Notes: generated from the sequence alone by a model not told the origin. DNA of 59,262 nucleotides from Bacillota bacterium (GCA_023410675.1 JAEYPM010000043.1:1-59262); one strand, 5' to 3'. Shown: positions 17,042 through 26,265, counted from the first letter of the stretch. Program-made: numbers and translations.

Positions 17042-18115
17042 ATGAAAAAGTTTGACATAGGATTGTTGAAAGTTATTAAATGGATTGTGATTGTTTTGAT
17101 TTCTGCTATTGCATTATTTTTTATAGTGCGTTTTGTCGGGCAGAAGATAAATACGAGAACGCCTAAAGACGGAATTAATGAGTCGATGTACGTTGACATT
17201 AACGGAACGAAACAGTGGATCAGTATCTATGGAGAAGACATAAATAATCCTGTTCTGTTATATTTGCATGGTGGGCCAGGTTCATCTACGAGTTCTTATG
17301 ACTATGCTTTCACGAGAAAATGGGCTGACATATATACCGTTGTTACGTGGGACCAAAGAAATTGTGGAAAGAGCTATTCTGAGGAGCAAAACAATACAAC
17401 AATAACTTATGACCTGATGATGACTGATGGTGCAGAGATGACAGAATTTATTTTAGATTACTTAGGTAAGGATAAAATCACACTTCTTGGTCATTCATGG
17501 GGATCATTATTTGGGGCCAATCTTGCTCTTGAATATCCTCAGTACTATGATTGCTTTATTGGAACAGGACAGAGTATTAATTTTCACGACAATGAAGTGG
17601 CATTCAAAGAAGTAGCAACAACTTGGGTTAGGGATGATGAAGAAGGTAAAAAACTGATTAATCGTTTGACAATAGATGATTTTTCAGCGGATTATTTTGA
17701 AGCAAGAAATATCTTAATGAATAGATACGGATATGATATGTTCACTGATGGAACAGATTACAATATAGTAGCAGCACAGATTTTTAATCCATATTATTCG
17801 ATTACGAATTTCATTTCATTTATGAATTCAGATTATTCCATATATATGATGTTTGTAAATGGTGACGAATTCAAAAAATTCTGGTTGTCGGATAGAAATG
17901 AATATCAGATGCCATATTACAACATTAATGGGGATAAGGACTATCAGACTAATTACATATTGGCCCAGGAATATTATGATATGGTCAAGGCTCCATATAA
18001 AAAAATGTATATCATGAAGGATACCACGCATGGATTATTGGAATCAAAATCAGGCGAATTTTCAGATATATTGCATGAGATAGCTGAATTAAAAAAACAG
18101 AGAGGCAATCATTGA
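17042..18115 (+). CDS. Membrane-anchored alpha/beta hydrolase (proline iminopeptidase-like)
   Basis: A protein of 357 residues with one N-terminal membrane anchor (residues 11-32) and an alpha/beta hydrolase domain outside the membrane. The oxyanion-hole segment HGGPGSS (76-82), WDQRNCGKS, the nucleophile elbow GHSWGS (Ser152) and the late His in DTTHGLLES are in the order expected for family S33. The substrate is unknown; peptidase, esterase or lactonase are all possible. A paralogue with the same layout is encoded at 28058. It has a weak SD (AAAGGATG) and a following gene 48 nt later on the same strand. Confidence 0.85.
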   Translation: MKKFDIGLLKVIKWIVIVLISAIALFFIVRFVGQKINTRTPKDGINESMYVDINGTKQWISIYGEDINNPVLLYLHGGPGSSTSSYDYAFTRKWADIYTVVTWDQRNCGKSYSEEQNNTTITYDLMMTDGAEMTEFILDYLGKDKITLLGHSWGSLFGANLALEYPQYYDCFIGTGQSINFHDNEVAFKEVATTWVRDDEEGKKLINRLTIDDFSADYFEARNILMNRYGYDMFTDGTDYNIVAAQIFNPYYSITNFISFMNSDYSIYMMFVNGDEFKKFWLSDRNEYQMPYYNINGDKDYQTNYILAQEYYDMVKAPYKKMYIMKDTTHGLLESKSGEFSDILHEIAELKKQRGNH

Positions 18116-18163
18116 AAAAGAAAGGTTTGAGCTATGCATTAATCTTTTATGGGGTGATAGTAA

Positions 18164-19051
18164 GTGAAAATAACCATGAGTAATTTTGATAAGTTTATTT
18201 TTGGATTTTGGGATTATGATGAAGAAACAAAAAAACATACTGGCTTGCACCTACGTCAAGAAAATATGGATATAGGAGGTGGTACAATATCTAAAGATGA
18301 CATTGACAAATTAAAAGAATACCCTGAAACTGAAATATTAACCATATCACGGCTAAACCAAGACACGTTTGAGTATTTTATAAATACTTATGGAAAAAAA
18401 TTACGTGCAGTTCGATTTTTTAAGGACAAATTAGTGAGAGACTGGTCTTTGCTGGGTCAATTGCCACAACTAGAATTTGTATATTTCTTTCATAACCAAA
18501 GAATAGATTCATTGTGGGATATGAGTCAAAATATATCATTAAAAAGGTTAGAAATTAAAGACTTTTGTAGACTGAAAACCTTGGTGGGAATTGAAAAGGC
18601 ACCCAATTTGGAATGGTTTGGAATTGGAAATGCTACTTGGAGTACGAGTGTTGTAGATTCATTTAAATATTTCAAAGGAACAAAAGTCAAATATTTATCT
18701 TTTTTTGGTAAACGAATTGAAGATAATGATCTGTCTTTCTTATCAGATATGGAGCATTTAGAGCAATTTGATTTTCCGTCTAATTTCTATTCAACAGAAC
18801 AAGTCGCGTGGATTGTTTCAAACTTTCCGCATATAAAGGGACTTTCACTAAAACCAACAATAGAAGATATGGGATATAATAGTAAAACAGGTCATAGTGA
18901 TATACCATCTTTATTTATTGTTGGAAAATGAAAACCTTACCTTGAGCTTTCGGAAAATGAAGAAAAAATAAAGAAGTATATAGATAATTTCGAGCGTTTA
19001 GTTCAAAAATTTAAAGGCATACCTTATGCAGATATATTTGACGGAAAATAG
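18164..19051 (+). pseudogene. Repeat-like protein gene with an in-frame TGA
   Basis: The frame starts at GTG 18164 (GGGGTGAT upstream) and gives 255 residues to a TGA at 18929-18931. It then continues open in the same frame for another 39 codons (KPYLELSENEEKIKKYIDNF ... YADIFDGK) to TAG 19049. The coding-like continuation implies that one nonsense change has cut the protein 40 residues early. The sequence has a leucine-rich-repeat-like rhythm (LEIKDFCRLKTLVGIEKAPNL). I do not recognise a named family. The shortened protein could still fold. Confidence 0.65.
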
Positions 19052-19278
19052 ACTGAGACAGTAATAATAATGTCACCCATAGAAAAATAAATTAGTCCCA
19101 TATTGATAGAATTATAGTTAACGAACAGCCAAAATATTTTATTGAAATATAAACACAAGTATTTGAAAGTCAAGAAAAATCAGGGGGTATATATAAAATG
19201 TTTTACACTTTTGCTTCTTAAAGTGATAGAATATATATAGGACTTTTTATTATACTACGAGATGGAGGCTGGAAGTTA
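19052..19278. other. Intergenic stretch before the chemoreceptor
   Basis: AT-rich spacer. A possible promoter is TTTACA at 19202-19207 with TAGAAT at 19227-19232 (19-nt spacer, somewhat long), 50 bp before the chemoreceptor start. I see no repeat or RNA element. Confidence 0.3.
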
Positions 19279-20757
19279 ATGTATCAAGATAATTACAACA
19301 CCCAAAGAGTACATAGAGTAAATATTTTAATGACGATTATTGTAGTTTTTTTAGTTCTGATACCGATTATATCGTCAAAGGGCATTAGGGAAGGTATGTT
19401 GAGTATATTAGCAGGGCTATTGATTTTAGTAATAGAAATAATTACTTATTTTTTACCAATCAAAAACTATGTAAAAGGACTTTGTCTATATTTGTTGCCG
19501 TGCATAGTTATCATCGCACTTTTTATACTGCAGGGGTATGCTTTAAATAAGCACTATATAATACTATTATCTATAGCTATGGCCACACTCTATTTTAAGA
19601 AAGAGCTAATTTTAATACTAGGATCATTTATTGACATGACATACATATTTTTGTTTTTTGCATTTCCTGAAAAGTTATTAGGAATCAATAAAGACTTTAA
19701 AGGATTTTTTGCAGTCTTTTTGATTATGAATGCAACTATTATCTTACTATACTTACTAACGAAGTGGGGAAGGCAACTCATAGAAGAAGCCTATCAAAAA
19801 GAGATTGAATCCCAAAACTTAGTAAAAAGATTAACATCAGCTTTTAATTCAAGTGAAGAAGTTTCGAATTTGCTTGATGAACATATTAGTAGTTTTAAGA
19901 ATGATATTAATACAATCTATCATTCAAGCAAGGGTATTACAGAGTCTGTTGAACAAATGGCCATTGGTACACAGGAAGAAGTAGCAAGCGTAAATATCAT
20001 CAATGATTCAATGAGTCAATCTATGAATAAAATGGAGGAAGCAATTAGTATTAGCAAGGCTATTGTAACCGAGTCCCAAAGTATGAATACAAAGGTTCAG
20101 GAAGGTTGGCATAAAATTAATCAGGTTACGAACTATATAGATAATGTTGGTTCTACTATTAGTACAACTACACTGACGGTTTCTGATCTACACATTAGCC
20201 TGGAAAGAGTAAATACATTGCTAAATGGTATCAAACAGATCGCTCATCAGACAAATTTGCTGGCTTTAAATGCTGCAATCGAATCTGCTCGTGCAGGGGA
20301 ACATGGAAAGGGATTTGCGATAGTAGCCGATGAAGTGAGAAAATTGGCAGAACAGAGTGCTCGTATTACTTTGGATATTTCTGAGGTAACGACAGAACTA
20401 TCGAATAAGTCGAAAGATGCACAAGAAAAATCAATCCAAGGAGAAGCTTCTATTACAGAGGGAAGAAGATTGCTTAAGGAAATTTCTGCATATTTTGAGG
20501 AAATTAAAAATACTTATACCACTATTGATAATGGACTATCAAATGGTATGGCGGAAATAGCATTAGCCGTGGAAAATTTCACGACGATTCAAAAGCAAAT
20601 AGAAAACGTATCTGCAATATCAGAGCAAAATGCAGCATCGACACAGGAGATTATATCAACTGTAGAAAACGAACATTCATTAATTACTACGATTAACGCA
20701 GCAGTTGATGAGATATATGAACTAAGTAAAAAGCTTCATGAAATGACGAAAAACTGA
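19279..20757 (+). CDS. Methyl-accepting chemotaxis protein with six-TM sensor
   Basis: A chemoreceptor of 492 residues. Residues 13-175 form about six TM helices with no periplasmic domain, so it senses in the membrane or at its inner face. No HAMP domain is evident. The signalling hairpin tip 'QIAHQTNLLALNAAIESARAGEHGKGFAIVADEVRKLAEQ' is near residues 335-375, within long heptad-rich helices. No CheR-tethering pentapeptide is seen at the C-terminus. GGAGG precedes the ATG. The chemoreceptor at 46872 has the same general layout. The ligand is unknown. Confidence 0.93.
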   Translation: MYQDNYNTQRVHRVNILMTIIVVFLVLIPIISSKGIREGMLSILAGLLILVIEIITYFLPIKNYVKGLCLYLLPCIVIIALFILQGYALNKHYIILLSIAMATLYFKKELILILGSFIDMTYIFLFFAFPEKLLGINKDFKGFFAVFLIMNATIILLYLLTKWGRQLIEEAYQKEIESQNLVKRLTSAFNSSEEVSNLLDEHISSFKNDINTIYHSSKGITESVEQMAIGTQEEVASVNIINDSMSQSMNKMEEAISISKAIVTESQSMNTKVQEGWHKINQVTNYIDNVGSTISTTTLTVSDLHISLERVNTLLNGIKQIAHQTNLLALNAAIESARAGEHGKGFAIVADEVRKLAEQSARITLDISEVTTELSNKSKDAQEKSIQGEASITEGRRLLKEISAYFEEIKNTYTTIDNGLSNGMAEIALAVENFTTIQKQIENVSAISEQNAASTQEIISTVENEHSLITTINAAVDEIYELSKKLHEMTKN

Positions 20758-20762
20758 TATAA

Positions 20763-20944
20763 AGGGACGGTTCTCTTGCTTCTAGAGATGGGGATAAGGT
20801 TATCTGGGGAGCCTTTTAGATAATGTCTTAATACTTGAATTTTGAAAGTAATTAGTGAACCTGAAACAGCACAAGTAAAAAGTTTTCAAAAAAGGAAGGG
20901 TCATATATTTAAAGCTTAGCAAGGAAGCAACAGAACCGTCCCTG
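20763..20944 (+). repeat. REP/RAYT relic unit R2
   Basis: The unit opens with GGGACGGTTCTCTTGCTTCT at 20764-20783 and closes with AAGGAAGCAACAGAACCGTC at 20921 onward (to 20944), so the two arms are inverted complements. The interior (20834-20880) matches R4 at 21320-21367 at roughly three positions in four. No frame is open through it. It is the first of three such units between the chemoreceptor and fprA. Confidence 0.6.
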
Positions 20945-21173
20945 ATCAAGGATTTCTTCCAAAGGGGTAGAAAAGGGCTGACACCTTGTTCGCATGAAAA
21001 AGCACAAGTAGAATGACTTTCAAAAAGAGGAAGGAATCAAATATTAAGGAATTAAATATTAAGGAAGATCAAAAGAATAAAAGGAACAACAAAAAGATAG
21101 GCTATGAGGAATTTAAGGATTTCTTCTAGCCTTATTTTTAAGGCTTAACAAGGAAGCAACAGAACCGTCCCTA
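20945..21173 (+). repeat. REP/RAYT relic unit R3
   Basis: It contains the same interior blocks (GAAAAAGCACAAGTAGAATG, TCAAAAGAATAAAAGGAACA) and ends with the right arm AGGAAGCAACAGAACCGTCC near 21151-21170. The left arm is missing. Many small deletions have destroyed the reading frame. It is directly behind R2 in the same orientation. Confidence 0.55.
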
Positions 21174-21239
21174 AAATACCTAAAATACTAAAATACCTGT
21201 GGTATGATGACTTTTCCAATGATATAATTAAGGCAAAGT

Positions 21240-21500
21240 GAGGAACAGTTCTCTTACTTCTAACCATGTTCATTGCCTGTTACAAGAGAGAAAGAAAATT
21301 TACCAATGAAGAAGCAAGGCTTGAAATTTTGATAGTAATCAATTAACCTAAAATAGCATAAGTAAAAGATATCCCAAAACAGAAAGGGATCAAATATTAA
21401 GAGAACTCAAAAGAATAAAAAGAATAACATAATGACAGACTGTGAGAATTTTAGGGATTTCCTTTAACTTAATATTTATTGATTAGAAAGGAAATTGCTA
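21240..21500 (+). repeat. REP/RAYT relic unit R4
   Basis: A left arm variant, GAGGAACAGTTCTCTTACTTC, begins at 21240. Towards the end, 21400-21486 reads as RELKRIKRIT-stop-stop-QTVRILGISFNLIFID-stop, clearly a helix-turn-helix from a transposase C-terminus with two stop codons. The right arm is lost. fprA starts about 30 bp later, and its SD lies beyond the relic. Together R2-R4 fill almost all of the 770-bp gap. Confidence 0.6.
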
Positions 21501-21530
21501 AGCTGTCACCAGATATAAGGAGGATGAAGT

Positions 21531-22754
21531 ATGAAGAAGTTGAAAATTACAGATGGAATATATATGCTGACTATGAATGTTGAGGATATACTATTTGAGG
21601 GAATTTGGGAGATTGCAAATGGAGTGACCCTTAACTCCTATATAGTTCAAGGAGAAAAGACTGCAATAATTGATGGTGTAGTTAATTGGGATGGGGTCCC
21701 TGAAACACTTTATAGAAACTTAGAAGAAATAGGTGTTGATCCTCAAAATATTGATTATTTGATTGTAAATCATATGGAACCAGACCATTCTGGCTGGATT
21801 TCAAACTTTAGGAAAATCAAGGATGATTTTACAGTAATATGTACGGATAAAGCAGCAAAGATGGTAGCTTCCTTTTATGATGAAGACAAAATAAGAATTG
21901 TGAAGGAAGGAGATACTTTGGATCTTGGAAAAGGCAAAGTATTGAGTTTTCACCCAGCACCAAACGTTCACTGGCCAGATACTATGTACACCTATGAAAA
22001 AGATACAAAAACCCTCTTTACATGTGACATGTTTGGATCATTTGGTAGGATGGAAGATCATTATTTTGATGATGAGCTGACATCTGAAGAGGTAGACTTC
22101 TTTGAAGCTGAAGGAATAAGGTATTATTCCAATGTAATGGTAACTTTTACCTCTAGCTTGAAAAAGGCAATTGAGAAAGCAAAAACGCTAGAAATAAAGA
22201 CGATAGCACCTGGTCACGGGCCAGTGTATAGGGAAAATACTCAAAAAATCATAGATGACTATGTTAGATATTCGCAATATGCTGAAGGATCTGGTAAGAA
22301 TGAGGTCACTATACTGTGGGGATCCATGTATGGAATGACTGCAAAAGCACTTGATTACGTTGAAGGTATCCTTCAAAGAGAAGGAGTCAAATACAATAAG
22401 CTACACATGCCACAAGAGAGCGAAAGTGAGATGGTTGCAACGGTTTTTAAATCAGCAGGGATTATTATTGCAGCACCTACTTATGAATATAAGTTATTTC
22501 CACCAGTTGCAGCAGCTTTAAATGAGCTTGGCAGAAAAAAGATTATAGGGAAAGCAGCATTTAGATTTGGGTCATTTGGATGGTCTGGCGGTGCAGAGAA
22601 GGAGATTAGCGAAATAGTTGAAAGAAATAAAATGAATTGGGATTTCGTTGAATCTGTGGAGTTCGAAGGAGCACCAAAGGAAGAAGACCTTATCAAGGTT
22701 GAAGCTGGAGTATTAGAGCTTATAGAAAAGATGAGGCAGAAGGTAATAGAATAA
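21531..22754 (+). CDS. fprA: Flavodiiron protein (A-type), O2/NO reductase
   Basis: A protein of 407 residues with the two domains of A-type flavodiiron proteins. The beta-lactamase-like domain has the diiron ligand motif HMEPDHSG (about residues 82-89), a His in NVHWPDT, an Asp in CDMFGSFG, and PGHGPVY. The flavodoxin domain from about residue 260 binds FMN (WGSMYGMTAKAL). It reduces O2 to water, or NO to N2O, using electrons from reduced rubredoxin. AGGAGG precedes the ATG. The neighbouring hemerythrin and the rubredoxin-reductase-like flavoprotein at 24871 fit an oxygen-protection role. Rubredoxin itself is not encoded here. Confidence 0.95.
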   Translation: MKKLKITDGIYMLTMNVEDILFEGIWEIANGVTLNSYIVQGEKTAIIDGVVNWDGVPETLYRNLEEIGVDPQNIDYLIVNHMEPDHSGWISNFRKIKDDFTVICTDKAAKMVASFYDEDKIRIVKEGDTLDLGKGKVLSFHPAPNVHWPDTMYTYEKDTKTLFTCDMFGSFGRMEDHYFDDELTSEEVDFFEAEGIRYYSNVMVTFTSSLKKAIEKAKTLEIKTIAPGHGPVYRENTQKIIDDYVRYSQYAEGSGKNEVTILWGSMYGMTAKALDYVEGILQREGVKYNKLHMPQESESEMVATVFKSAGIIIAAPTYEYKLFPPVAAALNELGRKKIIGKAAFRFGSFGWSGGAEKEISEIVERNKMNWDFVESVEFEGAPKEEDLIKVEAGVLELIEKMRQKVIE

Positions 22755-22807
22755 TTCACTCATGAAGAAAAGAAATTAACAATTCCCAGGATAAAAGGCT
22801 CTGACTA

Positions 22808-22862
22808 TAGCATCATCAATACTGGAGGTGAGGAATTCATTTTGGGATGATGCTTTAATTTT
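22808..22862 (+). terminator. Probable terminator after fprA
   Basis: GCATCATC at 22810-22817 pairs with GATGATGC at 22846-22853, followed by TTTAATTTTT. The loop is long (28 nt), so strength is uncertain. It separates fprA from the hemerythrin gene. Confidence 0.5.
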
Positions 22863-22911
22863 TACTTTGAATATTGAGCCAATTTATATATAAGAAAGGA
22901 ATGGTGGTATT

Positions 22912-23328
22912 ATGTTATGGAAAGACAATTATGAACTTGGTGTTCCGAGAATTGATGAACAGCATAAAGAACTATTTAGGCGTGTCGAATCTTTTTACCA
23001 AGTATTGCGCTCAAGCGATCCTTGGGAAGAGAAAGTCCTAAAGGTAAATGAAACACTAGAGTTTATGAAAGGATACGTTGTAGAGCATTTCCGAGATGAA
23101 GAAGAATACCAACAAAGCATTCATTATCCTGGATATGAAGATCATAAGAAGTTACATATCGGTATGGTTGATTATGTATTAGAGTTTACTAAGCAATATG
23201 AGCAGTCCAATAATAGCGAGCTTCTGATGCAGCAGTTTGGAGGTAGACTGTTAGCATGGCTGATCAACCATGTAGCCGCAGAAGATCAACGAATTGCAGA
23301 TTACGCTAAAGAGAAGGGGATGAGCTGA
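22912..23328 (+). CDS. Bacteriohemerythrin
   Basis: A single-domain hemerythrin of 138 residues that binds O2 at a non-heme diiron centre. The full ligand set can be read: His18 (DEQHKELF), His59 and Glu63 (HFRDEE), His78 and His82 (HKKLH), His120 (INHV) and Asp125. It may store, carry or sense oxygen. The next gene begins one nucleotide after its stop, so the pair is probably translated together. AAAGGAATGG serves as SD. It lies between fprA and a CheX-like gene, in an oxygen-related group. Confidence 0.95.
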   Translation: MLWKDNYELGVPRIDEQHKELFRRVESFYQVLRSSDPWEEKVLKVNETLEFMKGYVVEHFRDEEEYQQSIHYPGYEDHKKLHIGMVDYVLEFTKQYEQSNNSELLMQQFGGRLLAWLINHVAAEDQRIADYAKEKGMS

Positions 23329-23329
23329 A

Positions 23330-23779
23330 ATGGTAGATAAACTATATAGAACCTTTGTCGATGCAACACAAAATGTGCTAAATTTGATGCTTAATATCTC
23401 AGATGTTTCTGATAATCAGACAGAGAATTTTAAATGTGATAATGAGGTCGATATCGCTATCGGCGTTGTTGGTGACCTTCAAGGAGATATCATTTATCGA
23501 TTTCCAGTCTCCACCTCTCTGAACATGGTAAGTATTATGAGCGGTATGCAGTTTGAAGAGGTAGATGTTTTTGTGACCTCTGCTATATCAGAGATTGCAA
23601 ATATTATCAGTGGTAATGTTCTTATTGCACTTTCACATAACAACATGAGATGCGATATATTGCCACCTGTACAATGCACGGTTGATGATGAACAGAAATA
23701 TGAAATAGAAACAAGTTGTTGCATTTGCACAACAATTGGTGAGATATGTTTGAAAATTAGATTGAATCAGGCTTCATAA
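23330..23779 (+). CDS. CheX/CheC-like chemotaxis phosphatase
   Basis: A protein of 149 residues with one CheX-type motif. The signature ExxN, here E88-IA-N91 followed by IISGN, is the active-site helix that hydrolyses phospho-CheY in CheC/CheX proteins. The overall pattern (early helix, DIAIGVVGDLQGDIIY strand pair, then the signature helix) fits. It follows the hemerythrin gene after one base, so an oxygen-binding protein may be coupled to the lifetime of the chemotaxis signal. That coupling is inference. Confidence 0.8.
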   Translation: MVDKLYRTFVDATQNVLNLMLNISDVSDNQTENFKCDNEVDIAIGVVGDLQGDIIYRFPVSTSLNMVSIMSGMQFEEVDVFVTSAISEIANIISGNVLIALSHNNMRCDILPPVQCTVDDEQKYEIETSCCICTTIGEICLKIRLNQAS

Positions 23780-23896
23780 GTTAGGAGCTATCCTTACGGA
23801 TCTGGAATTAGACTTAGATGATTTACAGTCAGATTTGTGTATTGATGGATGTTGTCAATTACAACAAATGCATACTGTATGTTCTATGAGATTCCA

Positions 23897-23940
23897 AATA
23901 GCACGTTGATAAACGAGAGTTTGTCAGCGTGTTATTTTTT
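23897..23940 (+). terminator. Terminator of the hemerythrin-CheX unit
   Basis: An 18-bp stem with three G-U or mismatch positions (arms 23897-23914 and 23919-23936) has a GAGA loop and ends in TTTTTT. The 117 bases between the cheX stop and this hairpin carry nothing that I recognise. Confidence 0.75.
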
Positions 23941-24077
23941 ATGCCTATAACCTATTGGAATTGGAAGATTATCCATATAATATAGTTATAAGGAGTGATT
24001 GAATAATTAGGAGAAGATAGGTGTATGGATATAAGAAAATAGAAATATAGAAAAATATCTAAGTAGAGAAGAAGTGG

Positions 24078-24605
24078 ATGAATATCAGGTTATTTATAGC
24101 ACTAAATTTTAGTAATGAGACAATAGCTCAAATTAATGAGATAATTAGTAAGTTTAAATTAGGTGTCATTCAAGGAAAGTTTGTAAATGAAGAACATATG
24201 CATCTTACAGTAGAATTCTTGGGAGAGATACAGCAAAGTCAATTGGATTTGATTAGAAAAATAATTGATGAGCTTGAATTTGAGGCATTTACACTTCGTC
24301 TAAATAAAATAGGATATTTTAAAAGACGTGAAGGCAATATCTTTTGGTTAGGAATAGAAGATAATGATACTCTGTTTAATATATAAAATATATTGCACCA
24401 AAGTTTAATTGATCATGGCTTTAAGTTAGAAGATAGAGAATATAAACCACATATAACTTTAGGAAGAAAAGTAAAATTGAAAGACGCGTTTAATACTAAT
24501 GAACTAGACGATTTTGTGAAGAAAATAAAAATTGATATAAATAAAGTAGATTTAATACAATCAGAATTTGCAAATGGAAAGTTAGTACATTCTATAGTAA
24601 GGTAG
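24078..24605 (+). pseudogene. thpR: RNA 2',3'-cyclic phosphodiesterase ThpR, nonsense-interrupted
   Basis: Two segments in the same frame together make a complete 2H phosphoesterase of about 175 residues. The first has HMHLTVEF (motif HxT, with IRLFIALNF at the N-terminus) and stops at a TAA at 24384-24386. The second, NILHQSLIDHGF..., continues in phase and has the second motif HITLGR. Only one codon breaks the gene, in a loop between the two halves. The change appears recent because both catalytic motifs are preserved. The two pieces might still associate. Confidence 0.85.
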
Positions 24606-24870
24606 GAAGGGATGATTTGGGTGACACCATTTTACTAGGGGATAAGCCTTGTTTTTGTAATTCACTTTGAACTAGAATATAGGAAAACCAGGTACACGAA
24701 TATTTCATAGGTTTTCTGAAGATGAAGATCAGGCAAGAGATAAATTTAAATAGAATCGTTCTTATGACTGCTCTATGCTTGAGTAAAGTCCCTGCACAGA
24801 ATTCTATAATGTGATATAATAATGTAAAAAATGGAAGATGAAACTACTTAATTTATGGAGGATATAGGCT

Positions 24871-26097
24871 ATGAGTAATGAACATTCAGTCAGTTTAAGA
24901 CGAATTCTGATTATTGGAAGTGGGATCGCAGGGCTTTCCGCAGCAAAGGCAGCTAGGGCACAGGATCCAGAGGCTAAAATAACGATATTTGGTGAGGAGC
25001 ATAGGCTACCCTATTATAGGCTCCGCTTATGTGAGTACATTGGTAAGATCGTAGATTATAACGAGCTTGATATCAGTCATGAGGAATGGTTTGATAATAA
25101 CAGAATTCAGCTTGAACTATCCTCAAAAGTTATAGAAATAGATACAAAGGGCAAGAAAATAAACACAACTGACAAACAGTATAGTTATGATAGTTTAGTA
25201 CTGGCTACGGGCAGCACACCAATTATTCCACCTTTTAAGGGCAAGGAACTCTTAGGTGTTCATACTATATGGACATTGGAAGATCTTACTGGAATCAATA
25301 AAAATATTGTGGATGCAAAAAAGGTCGTTGTTATCGGCGGGGGGTTACTTGGGCTTGAGACAGCACATAAAATTTCTGAAATGGGCATTGATGTGTCGCT
25401 GATAGAAGGTATGCCAAGGCTTCTTCCAAAACAGCTAGATGAAGGTGGTTCAGAAATATTTAGAGACAAGGTGCAAAGTTTGGGTATCACAGTGTACTGC
25501 GGGAAATCCGTGGCAGGGTTTGAAGGGGATCATAATGGACGCATTACACAAGTACACATGGATGATGGAACATTCCTTGAAGCAGATGTTGTTATAGTAG
25601 CTGTTGGTGTTGCACCGAACACTAAAATATTCCAAGATAGTGGTATAAGCATGAATCGCTTTATAGATGTTAATGAGAATATGGAGACTAGCATTGAGGA
25701 TATATATGCGGCAGGAGATGTAGCAAGCTTGAGTGGTAGATGGTTTGGTCAATGGACAGTAGCTCTAAAACAGGGGCAGGTTGCGGGAACAAATGCTGCA
25801 GGAGGAAATGCACACTACAAAACAACAGACACCCCTTATATACTTACTACAATGGGAACAAGAGTAGTATGCTTAGGTGATATAGGGATTATCCAATCAG
25901 AGAATTCTGTAGCAGGTTATGAAATAGACCAAAGGATTGACAAAGAGGAATTTAGTTATTCTAAATTAGTATTTCATAACGAATTGTTTGTTGGATATAT
26001 ACTAGTGGGTAATCCAGCAAAAGCTTTCACTAAACTCCAGACACTGATTAACACCAATGCTACTGCAAAGAACATTAATGATATTTTATATAGTTAA
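24871..26097 (+). CDS. NAD(P)H:rubredoxin oxidoreductase-like flavoprotein
   Basis: A pyridine nucleotide-disulfide oxidoreductase-type flavoprotein of 408 residues. The FAD dinucleotide fold is at the N-terminus (ILIIGSGIAGLSAAKAARAQ), the NAD fold near 155 (VVVIGGGLLGLETA), and IYAAGDVA is the late FAD motif. There is no CxxxxC redox disulfide, which fits the NADH:rubredoxin/nitrite-reductase-large-subunit group. With FprA upstream it could complete the NADH to rubredoxin to flavodiiron route. A TATAAT lies at 24815-24820 and a good SD (GGAGGATA) before the ATG. Confidence 0.85.
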   Translation: MSNEHSVSLRRILIIGSGIAGLSAAKAARAQDPEAKITIFGEEHRLPYYRLRLCEYIGKIVDYNELDISHEEWFDNNRIQLELSSKVIEIDTKGKKINTTDKQYSYDSLVLATGSTPIIPPFKGKELLGVHTIWTLEDLTGINKNIVDAKKVVVIGGGLLGLETAHKISEMGIDVSLIEGMPRLLPKQLDEGGSEIFRDKVQSLGITVYCGKSVAGFEGDHNGRITQVHMDDGTFLEADVVIVAVGVAPNTKIFQDSGISMNRFIDVNENMETSIEDIYAAGDVASLSGRWFGQWTVALKQGQVAGTNAAGGNAHYKTTDTPYILTTMGTRVVCLGDIGIIQSENSVAGYEIDQRIDKEEFSYSKLVFHNELFVGYILVGNPAKAFTKLQTLINTNATAKNINDILYS

Positions 26098-26112
26098 GAG
26101 CCAATGCGAGCA

Positions 26113-26185
26113 AGGGATGGTTCTTGTGCTTCAAATCTTAGGGCTTTAGCTTTAAAGCTTCGAAAGGAAGCAATAGAACCGTCTC
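26113..26185. repeat. Miniature REP hairpin R5
   Basis: AGGGATGGTTCTTGTGCTTC (26113-26132) and GAAAGGAAGCAATAGAACCG onward (26162-26185) form an imperfect inverted repeat of about 73 bp. It matches the outer arms of R1-R4 but carries no transposase interior, so it has the form of a solo REP or MITE. It starts 16 bp after the flavoprotein stop and may act as its terminator. Confidence 0.6.
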
Positions 26186-26265
26186 AGGGGATGCCCAGGC
26201 TTCTGTTATCCATGATTAAGAGGAAAAAAGAAAGATTCCATAGATTAGTATTAAGGAGTAAGAAT

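Noticed and set aside
20763..21500. Repeats upstream of fprA as a CRISPR array
   Set aside because: Units are long, diverged and of unequal length, without regular spacers, and contain transposase-coding relics.
26104..26265. N-terminal extension of the LprI-like lipoprotein
   Set aside because: The extra 54 codons run through a REP hairpin; the SD and lipoprotein signal place the start at 26266.
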